DNA from: Planctomycetaceae bacterium
Lineage (GTDB): Bacteria; Planctomycetota; Planctomycetia; Pirellulales; Thermoguttaceae
Reading direction: 5' to 3'
Assembly (NCBI GenBank): GCA_031274045.1
Contig: JAISQS010000610.1
Coordinates: forward strand, 1-5,119
DNA: 5,119 nt
The position numbers and the translations under genes are program-made. The notes beneath the pieces were generated by a model. The model saw only the letters and a program-made list of their open reading frames with translations. It searched no databases and was not told where the DNA came from. Below are positions 1 to 5,119 of this stretch, piece by piece; within the stretch, counting starts at the first letter, position 1, and every line of letters starts with the position of its first letter.

Positions 1-148
1 CACAAAATTATGCCGAGTTGTTAAGATATCCGTGTTATTCTGTTTGACGTAATTAAGCCGATTGTAAACTCGGTAATGAAAAAAACGTTTGAGGTTGTTT
101 GTTTGGTCGATAACGATTAACACAAGGCGGGCGGAATATCTTGTTATA

Positions 149-170
149 CAACACAAGTTTTTTTGTGTTG
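149..170. repeat. 8-bp perfect inverted repeat, T-rich loop
   Basis: CAACACAA at 149-156 pairs perfectly with TTGTGTTG at 163-170 around a 6-base loop GTTTTT. The T-run lies in the loop rather than after the stem, so it is not a standard intrinsic terminator on either strand. It is the first of a series of hairpins reaching to base 391. Its function is unknown. Confidence 0.5.
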
Positions 171-213
171 GAGTGTCGAATCATTTGGTTTTACGTGTTC
201 GTCTTCGGATATG

Positions 214-315
214 AACAACACCGGAGGTGTTGAACATTGATAACCCCGTGCAAGCGGATCGCAGCACGGGGTAAGGACGTGGATGAGGAACGAATCCCGC
301 AGGGGTTCAACTCCT
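214..315. repeat. compact structured element with nested hairpins (candidate interspersed repeat or RNA)
   Basis: Three local hairpins follow one another: CAACACC/GGTGTTG (216-222/226-232, loop GGA); a 9-bp perfect stem ACCCCGTGC/GCACGGGGT (243-251/264-272, 12-base loop); and GAATCCC/GGGGTTC (292-298/302-308, loop GCA, one G-T pair). A longer alternative pairs AGGTGTTGAAC (225-235) with GTTCAACTCCT (305-315), 10 of 11 positions, enclosing the 9-bp hairpin. The outer hairpins and the long closing stem exclude each other, as in a folded RNA or a repeat able to form cruciforms. A 64-codon minus-strand reading frame (144-338) crosses it, but it looks like a by-product of the repeat. From memory, similar GGTGTTGAA... 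hairpin ...GGGGTTCAA blocks recur between genes of some environmental bacteria, but I cannot check this here. Confidence 0.45.
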
Positions 316-342
316 AGTAGCCCGTGAATCACCCACAAACAT

Positions 343-402
343 AACCTTATTGCCTTATTTTAACTGTGTAACCTAATAAGGTAATAAGGTTGAAATTTTT
401 TA
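343..402 (+). terminator. 17-bp AT-rich hairpin followed by a T-run (intrinsic-terminator-like)
   Basis: The left arm 343-359 and right arm 375-391 are complementary over 17 positions with a single G-T wobble (352 with 382). The loop is 15 bases (360-374). GAAATTTTTTATT follows at 392-404, giving a T-run in the right place for Rho-independent termination of a plus-strand transcript. Each arm contains its own direct repeat (CCTTATT twice; AATAAGG twice), so the stem can also slip and pair in shifted registers. No plus-strand gene is visible before it. It may end a transcript arriving from left of the window, or one covering the structured element at 214-315. An alternative is a small repeat or MITE-like remnant. 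Confidence 0.5.
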
Positions 403-460
403 TTGTCAATGGCTACTAAAGTTGTTTTGTTGAGGAAAAATCAGGTAAAAATAAGGTTGA
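383..460. repeat. 11-bp direct repeat AATAAGGTTGA
   Basis: AATAAGGTTGA occurs at 383-393, spanning the end of the long hairpin arm, and again at 450-460, 67 bases further on. The second copy has no partner arm nearby. The pair could be a duplication flanking a small insertion or part of a repeated element, or a chance match in AT-rich sequence. Confidence 0.35.
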
Positions 461-595
461 GTTAAAGTCGGATATTTCGCTGATATATTACGAAATTTCC
501 ATACCAACCCACTTCAAACAAACAAGCGAACATTGGCAGACGCGTTTTTCCACAGTTGCCAAATAACACAAGACGTTGATAAGGAATTTAATAAT

Positions 596-626
596 GTTCT
601 TTGTGTGATCTTCGTGTCTTTTGCGG
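596..626. repeat. short degenerate 12-base repeat downstream of the methyltransferase
   Basis: Bases 596-626 read as two or so imperfect units of the kind TTCTTTGTGTGA / TCTTCGTGTCTT. Such TTCGTGTCTT-like degenerate repeats are, to my recollection, common between genes in many environmental bacteria. It lies just past the stop codon (TGA at 639-641) of the minus-strand gene. No role is evident. Confidence 0.3.
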
Positions 627-638
627 TAATGGACATAT

Positions 639-2897
639 TCATATTGCGAATTCTTTTTGTCCTTTCTGCTTGAGCCGCCAACAGTCGTTGCCGGTACGTT
701 CGGCAATGTCTTCCAGTACACTTAAAATCGTTTGGTCCGGTGGTGTTGTCCCGTTTTTCAAACTAGGCAATATTTCCAGAACCAATTCATTAAAATGTGA
801 ATCCTTTCCGAGACGTTTATTTCGGTTCAATAAACTTGTCAGATAATATCGGATACGTAACTCAATCGGAATATGCGATTTGAACGGCTTGCCGTGTGGA
901 ATAAAATAAACTTGTTTCTTATCGTCGTAACTGAAATGCTTTGACAAAAATTCTGTAATATCTTTGTACTCTTTCGCCAGAATGTCAAGAAAACCGAGTT
1001 CCATTGCCTTCATAATCATTTCGTCGTTGATTTGTTCCAATGTTGCGCCTTCTTTTTGGGCGATAACTCCTTCAACCGTCTGAATAATAATTTCTTCAAT
1101 GTCAATCCCAAGATTCCACTTTAATAGCGTTTTGGGATTGCGTACCTTTCGGAAGTTGATGATCAACTGACCGGACAGAACAGTATGAGAATGTTGTCGT
1201 TTTTTGAAACTTGTTTGTCCGTTGTTTTGTGCGACCGATCCGACGTATTCAAAGCCGCAGCTTTCGGCGGCATCAACAATCATGTGCCAAAAATCAGGGT
1301 CTTTGTGAGCAAATACGAACGACAACCAACGGTCATATTTCAGCACTCTAAACATCTCTTTAATACTTTGGGCAATGAGCCGTTTGTACTCGTCTTTTGT
1401 TTTGTCAAGTTTTCCGTCTTCGATTGCTTCTAACTTGTAGTCATTTTTTGTTACGTCGAGGTCAAGCCAAGCGTTCCACATGATCGACAAGTCGAGATAT
1501 TGTATTTTCTTGCCATACGGCGGATCGGTATAAATGTAATCAATACTCTCCGTTTCAATAAAATCCAAATTTGTTGCGCTGCCTTTGATAACGGAGATTG
1601 TCGTTTCGGGGTGTTTGTGATTTGCCAGTAAATTGCGTTTAATATCGTACTTCGCATCGACTACTTTTTTGAAACGAAGTTCAAAGTATTTCATTATGTC
1701 AACATCGACAGGCTTGGGAGCAATACGGTAACGATAATACGCAAAAACGCTGGTATTTCCGCGTCCTTCGCTACGTCCTGATGATTGATGATACGTCAAA
1801 TTGATTTTTGAAATCAAACCGGAAAACATCAACATCAAGTTATTGCGAATGTCCTTATCTCTAATTTTTTTTATACACGCTTTGAGCAACGATAAACGAG
1901 CCAACTGTTTATCGCTAAATAGTTGGGTAACGGTTTTGACATCCGAGCCTTTGGGCAATGTTAGCGGTTTTGGTCCCTGATATTTATTCAGTGCTGCTTT
2001 GATCTGGTCTTTTGTTTTTGGTTCGTTTTTCAAATAATCGGCTTTTACTTTGTCAAAGGCATCCTTAAGCTCCGTTAATGAAACAGGTGTGACAAGTGTT
2101 TGAACGATAAATACGGCAAGCGGGTTCAAGTCCACGTTGATTGCTGTCCGGTTATTGATGTATGCTTCGATTGCCGTAATACCGCTTCCGCCAAAAGGGT
2201 CAAGTACAATGTCACCGGGTAGAGTAAAATTTTTAATGTACTTTTCGACGACGTTCCATGCTTGTTTTGTAAAATAGCCGTGAACGCCGAAATGCCGTTT
2301 CGCCTGTTGTTTTTTTACCGGAATCTCCGGCAGTAATTGGCAATCGCGATAATTAAATTTTGAAGCTAATTCTTTTCTTTTTTGTTCGGAAACTTTTCTG
2401 TCGATTTCCTCCCCCGCCCAATCCGTGAGAATGTCATCTTTCCCAAGATAACGTTTCAACTTCTGCCAATATTGATCTATCTCCGATAAGTAAAAATGCA
2501 AAAGCAGAGTTCTGTCCAAATCCGTTTTATACAGTGCCAATTCCAATCCGTTGCAAAGAACAAAATAATTGCTACGAATTTCGTTATGCGAGGCGTAAGA
2601 AAACGCTTGTTCAATGCAATCGTTATCGGCAATATTTTTTGCTGGGGCTTTTGTTTCGAGAACGCAGACAAAATTATTGCCGATTTTTAGTGCGTAATCG
2701 GCGAAGTAGGGAACGGTTTGTTTTTTACTGCCGGAGCGGATATGAACGGTTTTTTCAAGAACAATATTCTCCGGCGAGTATCCAAGTTGCCGAATCAGCG
2801 GATCGAGAATAAACGAACGAACACTCGCCTCCTTAAATTCGGGATCGTTTGCAATTTGAGAAAAATCGAGATTATGAAAAATGTGGGAATTGGTCAT
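639..2897 (-). CDS. fused PD-(D/E)xK nuclease and DNA methyltransferase (single-chain restriction-modification enzyme)
   Basis: The 752-residue cytoplasmic protein is predicted both to cut and to methylate DNA. Residues about 20-130 match the HsdR N-terminal nuclease type: RSFILDPLIRQLGY (27-40), D67 in FADYAL, E81-T-K83 as the PD-(D/E)xK core, and NGLELALYK near 116-124. Residues about 205-585 form an SAM-dependent amino-methyltransferase: motif I DPFGGSG (233-239), VDLNPLA (255-261) and catalytic DPPYG (458-462). Motif I therefore precedes motif IV, with some 220 residues between. Residues 590-752 have no motif I recognise and may recognise DNA. The ATG at 2897 was chosen because homology starts soon after it; a GTG at 2954 would add 19 hydrophobic residues, and neither start has a strong ribosome binding site. 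No separate specificity or helicase gene is adjacent, which suggests a type IIG-like enzyme. The target sequence, and N6-adenine versus N4-cytosine, cannot be told; DPPY occurs in both types. Family assignment is firm, joint restriction activity is inferred. Confidence 0.93.
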   Translation of the reverse strand: MTNSHIFHNLDFSQIANDPEFKEASVRSFILDPLIRQLGYSPENIVLEKTVHIRSGSKKQTVPYFADYALKIGNNFVCVLETKAPAKNIADNDCIEQAFSYASHNEIRSNYFVLCNGLELALYKTDLDRTLLLHFYLSEIDQYWQKLKRYLGKDDILTDWAGEEIDRKVSEQKRKELASKFNYRDCQLLPEIPVKKQQAKRHFGVHGYFTKQAWNVVEKYIKNFTLPGDIVLDPFGGSGITAIEAYINNRTAINVDLNPLAVFIVQTLVTPVSLTELKDAFDKVKADYLKNEPKTKDQIKAALNKYQGPKPLTLPKGSDVKTVTQLFSDKQLARLSLLKACIKKIRDKDIRNNLMLMFSGLISKINLTYHQSSGRSEGRGNTSVFAYYRYRIAPKPVDVDIMKYFELRFKKVVDAKYDIKRNLLANHKHPETTISVIKGSATNLDFIETESIDYIYTDPPYGKKIQYLDLSIMWNAWLDLDVTKNDYKLEAIEDGKLDKTKDEYKRLIAQSIKEMFRVLKYDRWLSFVFAHKDPDFWHMIVDAAESCGFEYVGSVAQNNGQTSFKKRQHSHTVLSGQLIINFRKVRNPKTLLKWNLGIDIEEIIIQTVEGVIAQKEGATLEQINDEMIMKAMELGFLDILAKEYKDITEFLSKHFSYDDKKQVYFIPHGKPFKSHIPIELRIRYYLTSLLNRNKRLGKDSHFNELVLEILPSLKNGTTPPDQTILSVLEDIAERTGNDCWRLKQKGQKEFAI

Positions 2898-3010
2898 GAT
2901 TCTTTTTTTTATTGCGAAAAGCAGGACGGCGGGACACAGTGCAAAAAAGGACACCGCGTCAATTCAAACAAAACCCCAAATCAACAAGCGGTAACACAAG
3001 AACGAAAACT

Positions 3011-3040
3011 TGCCGTCTGAATTTTAACTTTCGGGCGGTA
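3011..3040. promoter_or_regulatory. imperfect dyad overlapping the candidate -10 box (possible operator)
   Basis: TGCCGTCTGAA (3011-3021) and TTCGGGCGGTA (3030-3040) form an imperfect inverted repeat around an 8-base centre (8 of 11 positions Watson-Crick, the other three G-T). It sits over the candidate -10 box of the methyltransferase promoter. Restriction-modification genes are often controlled by a regulator bound at such sites, but no controller gene is visible in the window, so this is only a possibility. Confidence 0.25.
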
Positions 3041-3051
3041 TTTTATGTCAA
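3021..3051 (-). promoter_or_regulatory. candidate promoter of the nuclease-methyltransferase gene
   Basis: On the minus strand, TTGACA (3046-3051, perfect -35 consensus) is followed after 19 bases by TAAAAT (3021-3026); TTAAAA one base nearer gives a spacing of 18. Transcription would start near 3013, leaving about 115 bases of leader before the ATG at 2897. The spacing is slightly long for a sigma-70 promoter. Found by eye; not tested. Confidence 0.4.
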
Positions 3052-3093
3052 CGCTTATTTTTTAACAAGGAGTGGTATTTTCAAAAAGCGGAG

Positions 3094-3219
3094 ATGATGT
3101 TTCAAATTCTTGCCGATATAGTTTGTAGTTTTTTGTGTGTGTTGGTGAGGCGTGAGGTGTGGGGTGTGTTGGTGGTTGGTGTGTTGGTGGTTGGTGTGTT
3201 GGTGTGTTGGTGTGTTTGA
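3094..3219 (+). CDS. possible 41-codon Val/Leu-rich leader ORF before the synthase
   Basis: This ORF begins with two ATGs (3094 and 3097), has a GCGGAG purine stretch directly before it, and ends at TGA 3217-3219, 40 bases before the synthase ATG. The peptide starts MMFQILADIVCSF and ends in the repeat GVLVVGVLVVGVLVCWCV. Well over half of its residues are Val, Leu or Ile. The repetitive tail is simply the translation of the underlying G/T tandem repeat. A leader peptide rich in branched-chain residues ahead of a LeuA-family gene recalls leucine attenuators. However, the RNA here contains almost only G and U and cannot form the usual Watson-Crick attenuator stems. The ribosome binding site is poorly spaced. 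It may well be a chance frame. Confidence 0.25.
   Translation: MMFQILADIVCSFLCVLVRREVWGVLVVGVLVVGVLVCWCV
3163..3216 (+). repeat. G/T-only tandem repeat upstream of the synthase
   Basis: Two identical 15-base units GGTGTGTTGGTGGTT (3163-3177 and 3178-3192) are followed by three 8-base units GGTGTGTT (3193-3200, 3201-3208, 3209-3216). The 15-mer is the same 8-mer plus GGTGGTT, so the 8-mer occurs five times. The plus strand has no A or C over these 54 bases. Closely spaced GG pairs could allow two-layer G-quadruplexes or an R-loop. The array ends 43 bases before the synthase start codon. Copy number could change by replication slippage. Confidence 0.85.
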
Positions 3220-3242
3220 TTATTTTTTTTGTGTTTATTTTT

Positions 3243-3249
3243 GGGAGGG
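3243..3249 (+). promoter_or_regulatory. ribosome binding site of the synthase
   Basis: GGGAGGG at 3243-3249 lies 10 bases before the ATG at 3260 and matches the anti-Shine-Dalgarno pairing core GGAGG. It supports the ATG at 3260 rather than the upstream in-frame GTG at 3152, whose extra 36 codons are Cys/Trp-rich translation of the G/T repeat. A second purine patch, AAGGG (3254-3258), is too close to the ATG to be the main site. Confidence 0.7.
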
Positions 3250-3259
3250 TTATAAGGGT

Positions 3260-4849
3260 ATGCGGCGGTTATTGGTATTTGATACTACATTGCGTGATGG
3301 AGATCAGACGGCTGGCGTAGCGTTTGACAAAAAGCTCAAGCCTGAACTTGCGGTTATGCTTGCCAATATTGGCGTGGATGTTATTGAGGCGGGTTTTCCG
3401 TTGGCTTCATGTGATGATTTTGATGCTTGTGTTTCTGTTATTGATGTGTTGTCTGATTTTCCTGTTGAGGTATCTTTGATTTGTCGTTGTGATGTTGATT
3501 CGATCAAGCGGACGGCGGGTATGTTTAGAAAATGCGGGTTGCTTCATGTTACATTGCCGGTGAGTGATTTGCATATTTCGTCTTTTTTTGGAGTATCGCG
3601 GTTGGAGTTGTTGCGTCGTGGTGTTGAGATGGTTTCGTATGCGTCTGGTTTGGTGTCGTTGGTTGAGGTTGGTGCGGAGGATGCGACGCGGGCGGAGCCG
3701 GAATTTTTGGTTGACTATTGCAATATGATGATTGATGCAGGGGCAAAGGTAGTTAATATTGCAGACACGGTGGGTTTATTTGTGCCGGATCAAATGGGGC
3801 GGCTTATTGAGATGTTGTTCAAGCGTGTGGATAAATTTGCCGCAAACGAGGCTGTTTTGAGTGTTCATTGTCACAATGACGGCGGTTTAGCGGTGGCGAA
3901 TACACTTGCTGCGGTTCTGTCTGGTTGTGGGCAAGTTGAGGTGACGGTGGGCGGAATTGGGGAACGGGCGGGCAATGCTTCATTGGAGGAAGTGGCGGCA
4001 AATTTGGGTGTTCATTCTGATATTTACGGGGTCAAAACAAACATAAAATGTGAACGTCTCGCGTGGTTGGCTAATCAATTTTATTCTGCGGCGGGGTTCT
4101 CTGCTGGTTCGATGAAGCCGTTGACGGGTTGGAATATTCGGGCTCATGCGTCGGGGATTCATCAGAGGGGAGTTGCGGGATCGGAGTTGGGTTATTTGTC
4201 GGATGTTGTTCGGTTTGCGGGTGTGTGTGAAGTGTTGCCGGAGCGGATTGTTTTGTCGCGGCATTCGGGCAAAGCGGGGATATTACTTGTTGCAAGGAGT
4301 CTTGGTCTGGACAAAATTGACGATGCGGACGCGGAGCGGATGTTGGTCTGTATCAAAGATTCCGGTGAGCGATCTTTTGGGGTAACGGAGTTCTTGTTGT
4401 TGGCGGAGGAGTTGGGACTATTGCCGCCGGATGTTGGGAAAGTGGTTGCCTGCAAAAATTATTCCGAGCAATCGACAACGACCAACTGCAAAATTAAAAC
4501 CAAAACCAAAACCAACTACAAAATCAAAACCAAAATTAAAGCCAGTGTCAAAATCAAAGTCAAAATATCCGATGACAGAACGATTTTGGGCAAGGGTGAT
4601 TCTTATGAAAGTGCGTTGTTGTCTGTTGCGTTCCAAATTGCCGGTTATGAAATCAAAATTAACAAAACCGAACTCACCGCATTCAACAACCGCTACCGCA
4701 TCTACGCTGAACTAACAACAACACACACCAAAAAAATAATAGCCCTAGAACGCTCCGGCAATCACCCTAATAAACTATTATTCGAGTGCCTGCTAGACAC
4801 CATCAATACGCTCAATTGCCTAACCAAAGATAAAACATCGGTAACATAA
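3260..4849 (+). CDS. 2-isopropylmalate/homocitrate synthase family enzyme (DRE-TIM) with LeuA-type regulatory domain
   Basis: The enzyme would condense an acyl-CoA, normally acetyl-CoA, with a 2-oxo acid, as in leucine synthesis or related chain elongation. The 529 residues match full-length LeuA. A TIM-barrel catalytic domain (about 1-270) has FDTTLRDGDQ (7-16, R12 and metal ligand D13), EAGFP, metal ligands H203 and H205 in HCHND, and GGIGERAGNA (231-240). SGIHQRG (298-304) and LSRHSGK (332-338) follow in the accessory region. A Lys-rich repeat linker (411-436) leads into a LeuA dimer-like domain (about 428-515) containing GKGDSYESAL and ending near DTINTLN. That domain argues for 2-isopropylmalate or citramalate synthase. 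But LPVSDLHI (99-106), where LeuA usually reads like ATSPIHM, resembles NifV-type homocitrate synthases, so the substrate is open. The ATG at 3260 has a good ribosome binding site. Coding-strand composition changes from G/T-rich to A/C-rich near 4450. No other leucine gene is in the window. Confidence 0.95.
   Translation: MRRLLVFDTTLRDGDQTAGVAFDKKLKPELAVMLANIGVDVIEAGFPLASCDDFDACVSVIDVLSDFPVEVSLICRCDVDSIKRTAGMFRKCGLLHVTLPVSDLHISSFFGVSRLELLRRGVEMVSYASGLVSLVEVGAEDATRAEPEFLVDYCNMMIDAGAKVVNIADTVGLFVPDQMGRLIEMLFKRVDKFAANEAVLSVHCHNDGGLAVANTLAAVLSGCGQVEVTVGGIGERAGNASLEEVAANLGVHSDIYGVKTNIKCERLAWLANQFYSAAGFSAGSMKPLTGWNIRAHASGIHQRGVAGSELGYLSDVVRFAGVCEVLPERIVLSRHSGKAGILLVARSLGLDKIDDADAERMLVCIKDSGERSFGVTEFLLLAEELGLLPPDVGKVVACKNYSEQSTTTNCKIKTKTKTNYKIKTKIKASVKIKVKISDDRTILGKGDSYESALLSVAFQIAGYEIKINKTELTAFNNRYRIYAELTTTHTKKIIALERSGNHPNKLLFECLLDTINTLNCLTKDKTSVT
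4490..4567 (+). repeat. A/C-rich hexamer-like repeat encoding a Lys-Thr/Lys-Ile linker
   Basis: Within the synthase gene, AAAACC occurs three times in tandem (4496-4513) and again at 4526-4531, among related AAAATT, AAAATC and AAAGTC units. In frame it encodes alternating Lys with Thr, Ile or Val (residues 411-436). It joins the barrel and accessory region to the regulatory domain. The last part (from about residue 428) probably forms the first beta strand of that domain, which in LeuA proteins also alternates charged and hydrophobic residues. The earlier KIKTKTKT part looks like expansion of a simple repeat. Confidence 0.75.
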
Positions 4850-4908
4850 GCAAAACATATTACAACCGCCAAAATTGTCGCTGCGTGATAGAAATGCCTA
4901 CGAATTTT

Positions 4909-5119
4909 TCAACATCCTATAACCGTTACGTCGTTAGCCTCGATGCTCCAACTGATTCGTTCTTCCCAAGTAGCTTTTTTGTCTTCGCTGCGTCTGTCGA
5001 AAATTATTAGGTAGCATGGGATTGGTTTGTTATCTTTTGAGCGTAATTTTGAGGAGAAGGTATCGCGGTATTTTGTGATTTGGGTTAAGCCTTGCGCTTT
5101 TATTTTGTCGAATGTCTGG
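4909..5119 (-). CDS. C-terminal end of a probable AAA-ATPase/PD-(D/E)xK nuclease-type protein (partial)
   Basis: A reading frame enters from the right edge and stops at TGA 4909-4911, giving the last 69 residues of a longer protein. Visible blocks are GLTQITKYRDTF (10-21), CYLIIFDRRS (35-44), WEERISW (51-57) and the ending VTVIGC (64-69). The pattern of G-x-x-Q-x-x-x-Y-x-D, then a hydrophobic LIIFDRR strand, WEE-R/K-I and a V-x-V-x-GC end is what I recall from the C-termini of a common bacterial family of AAA-type ATP-binding proteins. These proteins carry a nuclease-like C-terminal domain and are often abundant in multiple copies. The ATPase part lies outside the window, so function is inferred. 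Its coding strand is A/C-rich. It converges on the synthase gene with 59 bases between the stops and no clear terminator hairpin between them. Confidence 0.65.
   Translation of the reverse strand, partial: QTFDKIKAQGLTQITKYRDTFSSKLRSKDNKPIPCYLIIFDRRSEDKKATWEERISWSIEANDVTVIGC

Larger units (their letters stand above)
1..638. other. gene-poor flank rich in inverted repeats
   Basis: I see no gene that I can support here. Two antiparallel frames in the first 178 bases stay open for a while (plus 25-120; minus from about 178 running off the left edge). Neither has a convincing ATG and ribosome binding site or a recognisable product, and each is the mirror of the other. What stands out is dyad symmetry: 149-156/163-170, 216-222/226-232, 243-251/264-272, 292-298/302-308 and 343-359/375-391. 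The stretch 400-638 is AT-rich and holds only a short direct-repeat copy and a degenerate 12-base repeat. The methyltransferase gene ends at 639, so this is also its downstream region. Confidence 0.6.
2898..3259. other. divergent intergenic region
   Basis: This stretch of about 360 bases separates the starts of the minus-strand nuclease-methyltransferase and the plus-strand synthase. It holds a candidate minus-strand promoter with overlapping dyad near 3011-3051, a small Val/Leu-rich ORF (3094-3219), a G/T-only tandem repeat (3163-3216) and the synthase ribosome binding site. I could not find a convincing plus-strand -35/-10 pair. A poly-A run lies directly before the methyltransferase ATG on its own strand (2901-2910). 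Confidence 0.6.

Noticed and set aside
1..178. Two antiparallel partly open frames: plus 25-120, and minus from about 178 off the left edge.
   Set aside because: They are mirror images of each other in register, lack a supported start, and match nothing I recognise.
301..318. GGGGTTCAACTCC resembles a tRNA T-arm.
   Set aside because: No acceptor stem, D-arm or anticodon arm can be placed around it; it belongs to the hairpin element.
144..338. Minus-strand 64-codon frame across the hairpin element.
   Set aside because: It follows the repeat structure, has no ribosome binding site and no recognisable domain; it is better explained by the structured element.
533..562. TTGGCA/TGCCAA inverted repeat downstream of the methyltransferase, considered as its terminator.
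   Set aside because: The stem is only 6 bp with an 18-base loop and there is no T-run after it on the minus strand.
2898..2954. 19-residue extension of the nuclease-methyltransferase from GTG 2954, which could look like a signal or membrane segment.
   Set aside because: A cytoplasmic DNA enzyme would not need it, the start is GTG without a ribosome binding site, and an ATG follows closer to the conserved region; the alternative cannot be fully excluded.
3012..3021. GCCGTCTGAA, identical to the 10-base Neisseria DNA uptake sequence.
   Set aside because: It is a single copy; about a 1% chance per window of this size. Nothing else looks like Neisseria, and it is part of an imperfect dyad.
3163..3216. 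Tandem repeat considered as a CRISPR array.
   Set aside because: Units of 8 and 15 bases without unique spacers; a simple-sequence tandem repeat.
3152..3259. In-frame N-terminal extension of the synthase from GTG 3152.
   Set aside because: The extra 36 residues are Cys/Trp repeats produced by the G/T tandem array, while the ATG at 3260 has a good ribosome binding site and the family start position.

Overview
The window holds two complete genes and one gene cut by the right edge. A 5' flank of about 640 bases has no convincing gene but is rich in hairpins. The organism is a bacterium of moderate to low GC; weak ribosome binding sites, a mobile-looking intergenic repeat and a restriction-type gene suggest an accessory or gene-sparse region. 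The phylum cannot be fixed from the sequence.

Layout: (1) Bases 1-638 hold no supportable gene. They contain several perfect or near-perfect inverted repeats. One is a compact structured element at about 214-315. Another is a 17-bp AT-rich dyad followed by a T-run (343-402) that looks like an intrinsic terminator for the plus strand. (2) Bases 639-2897 on the minus strand encode a 752-residue single-chain protein. It joins an N-terminal PD-(D/E)xK nuclease domain of the HsdR N-terminal type to an SAM-dependent DNA methyltransferase (motif I DPFGGSG, catalytic DPPYG). It is probably a stand-alone restriction-modification enzyme. (3) Bases 2898-3259 separate two divergent genes. They hold a candidate minus-strand promoter with an overlapping dyad, a G/T-only tandem repeat, and a small ORF very rich in Val and Leu. 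(4) Bases 3260-4849 on the plus strand encode a 529-residue DRE-TIM acyl-CoA condensing enzyme of the 2-isopropylmalate/homocitrate/citramalate synthase family. A C-terminal LeuA-type regulatory domain is joined through a Lys-Thr/Lys-Ile repeat linker. (5) Bases 4909-5119 on the minus strand are the last 69 codons of a gene that resembles the C-terminus of bacterial AAA-ATPase/nuclease proteins. It converges on the synthase gene.

The genes do not form an operon: directions are minus, plus, minus. The synthase is a biosynthetic enzyme, most likely for branched-chain amino acids or a related chain elongation, and the nuclease-methyltransferase is probably a defence or mobile gene. Nothing shows that they act together. 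The most unusual points are the G/T-rich to A/C-rich strand-composition switch inside the synthase gene, the G/T repeat with its Val/Leu-rich small ORF upstream of it, and the hairpin cluster at the left end.
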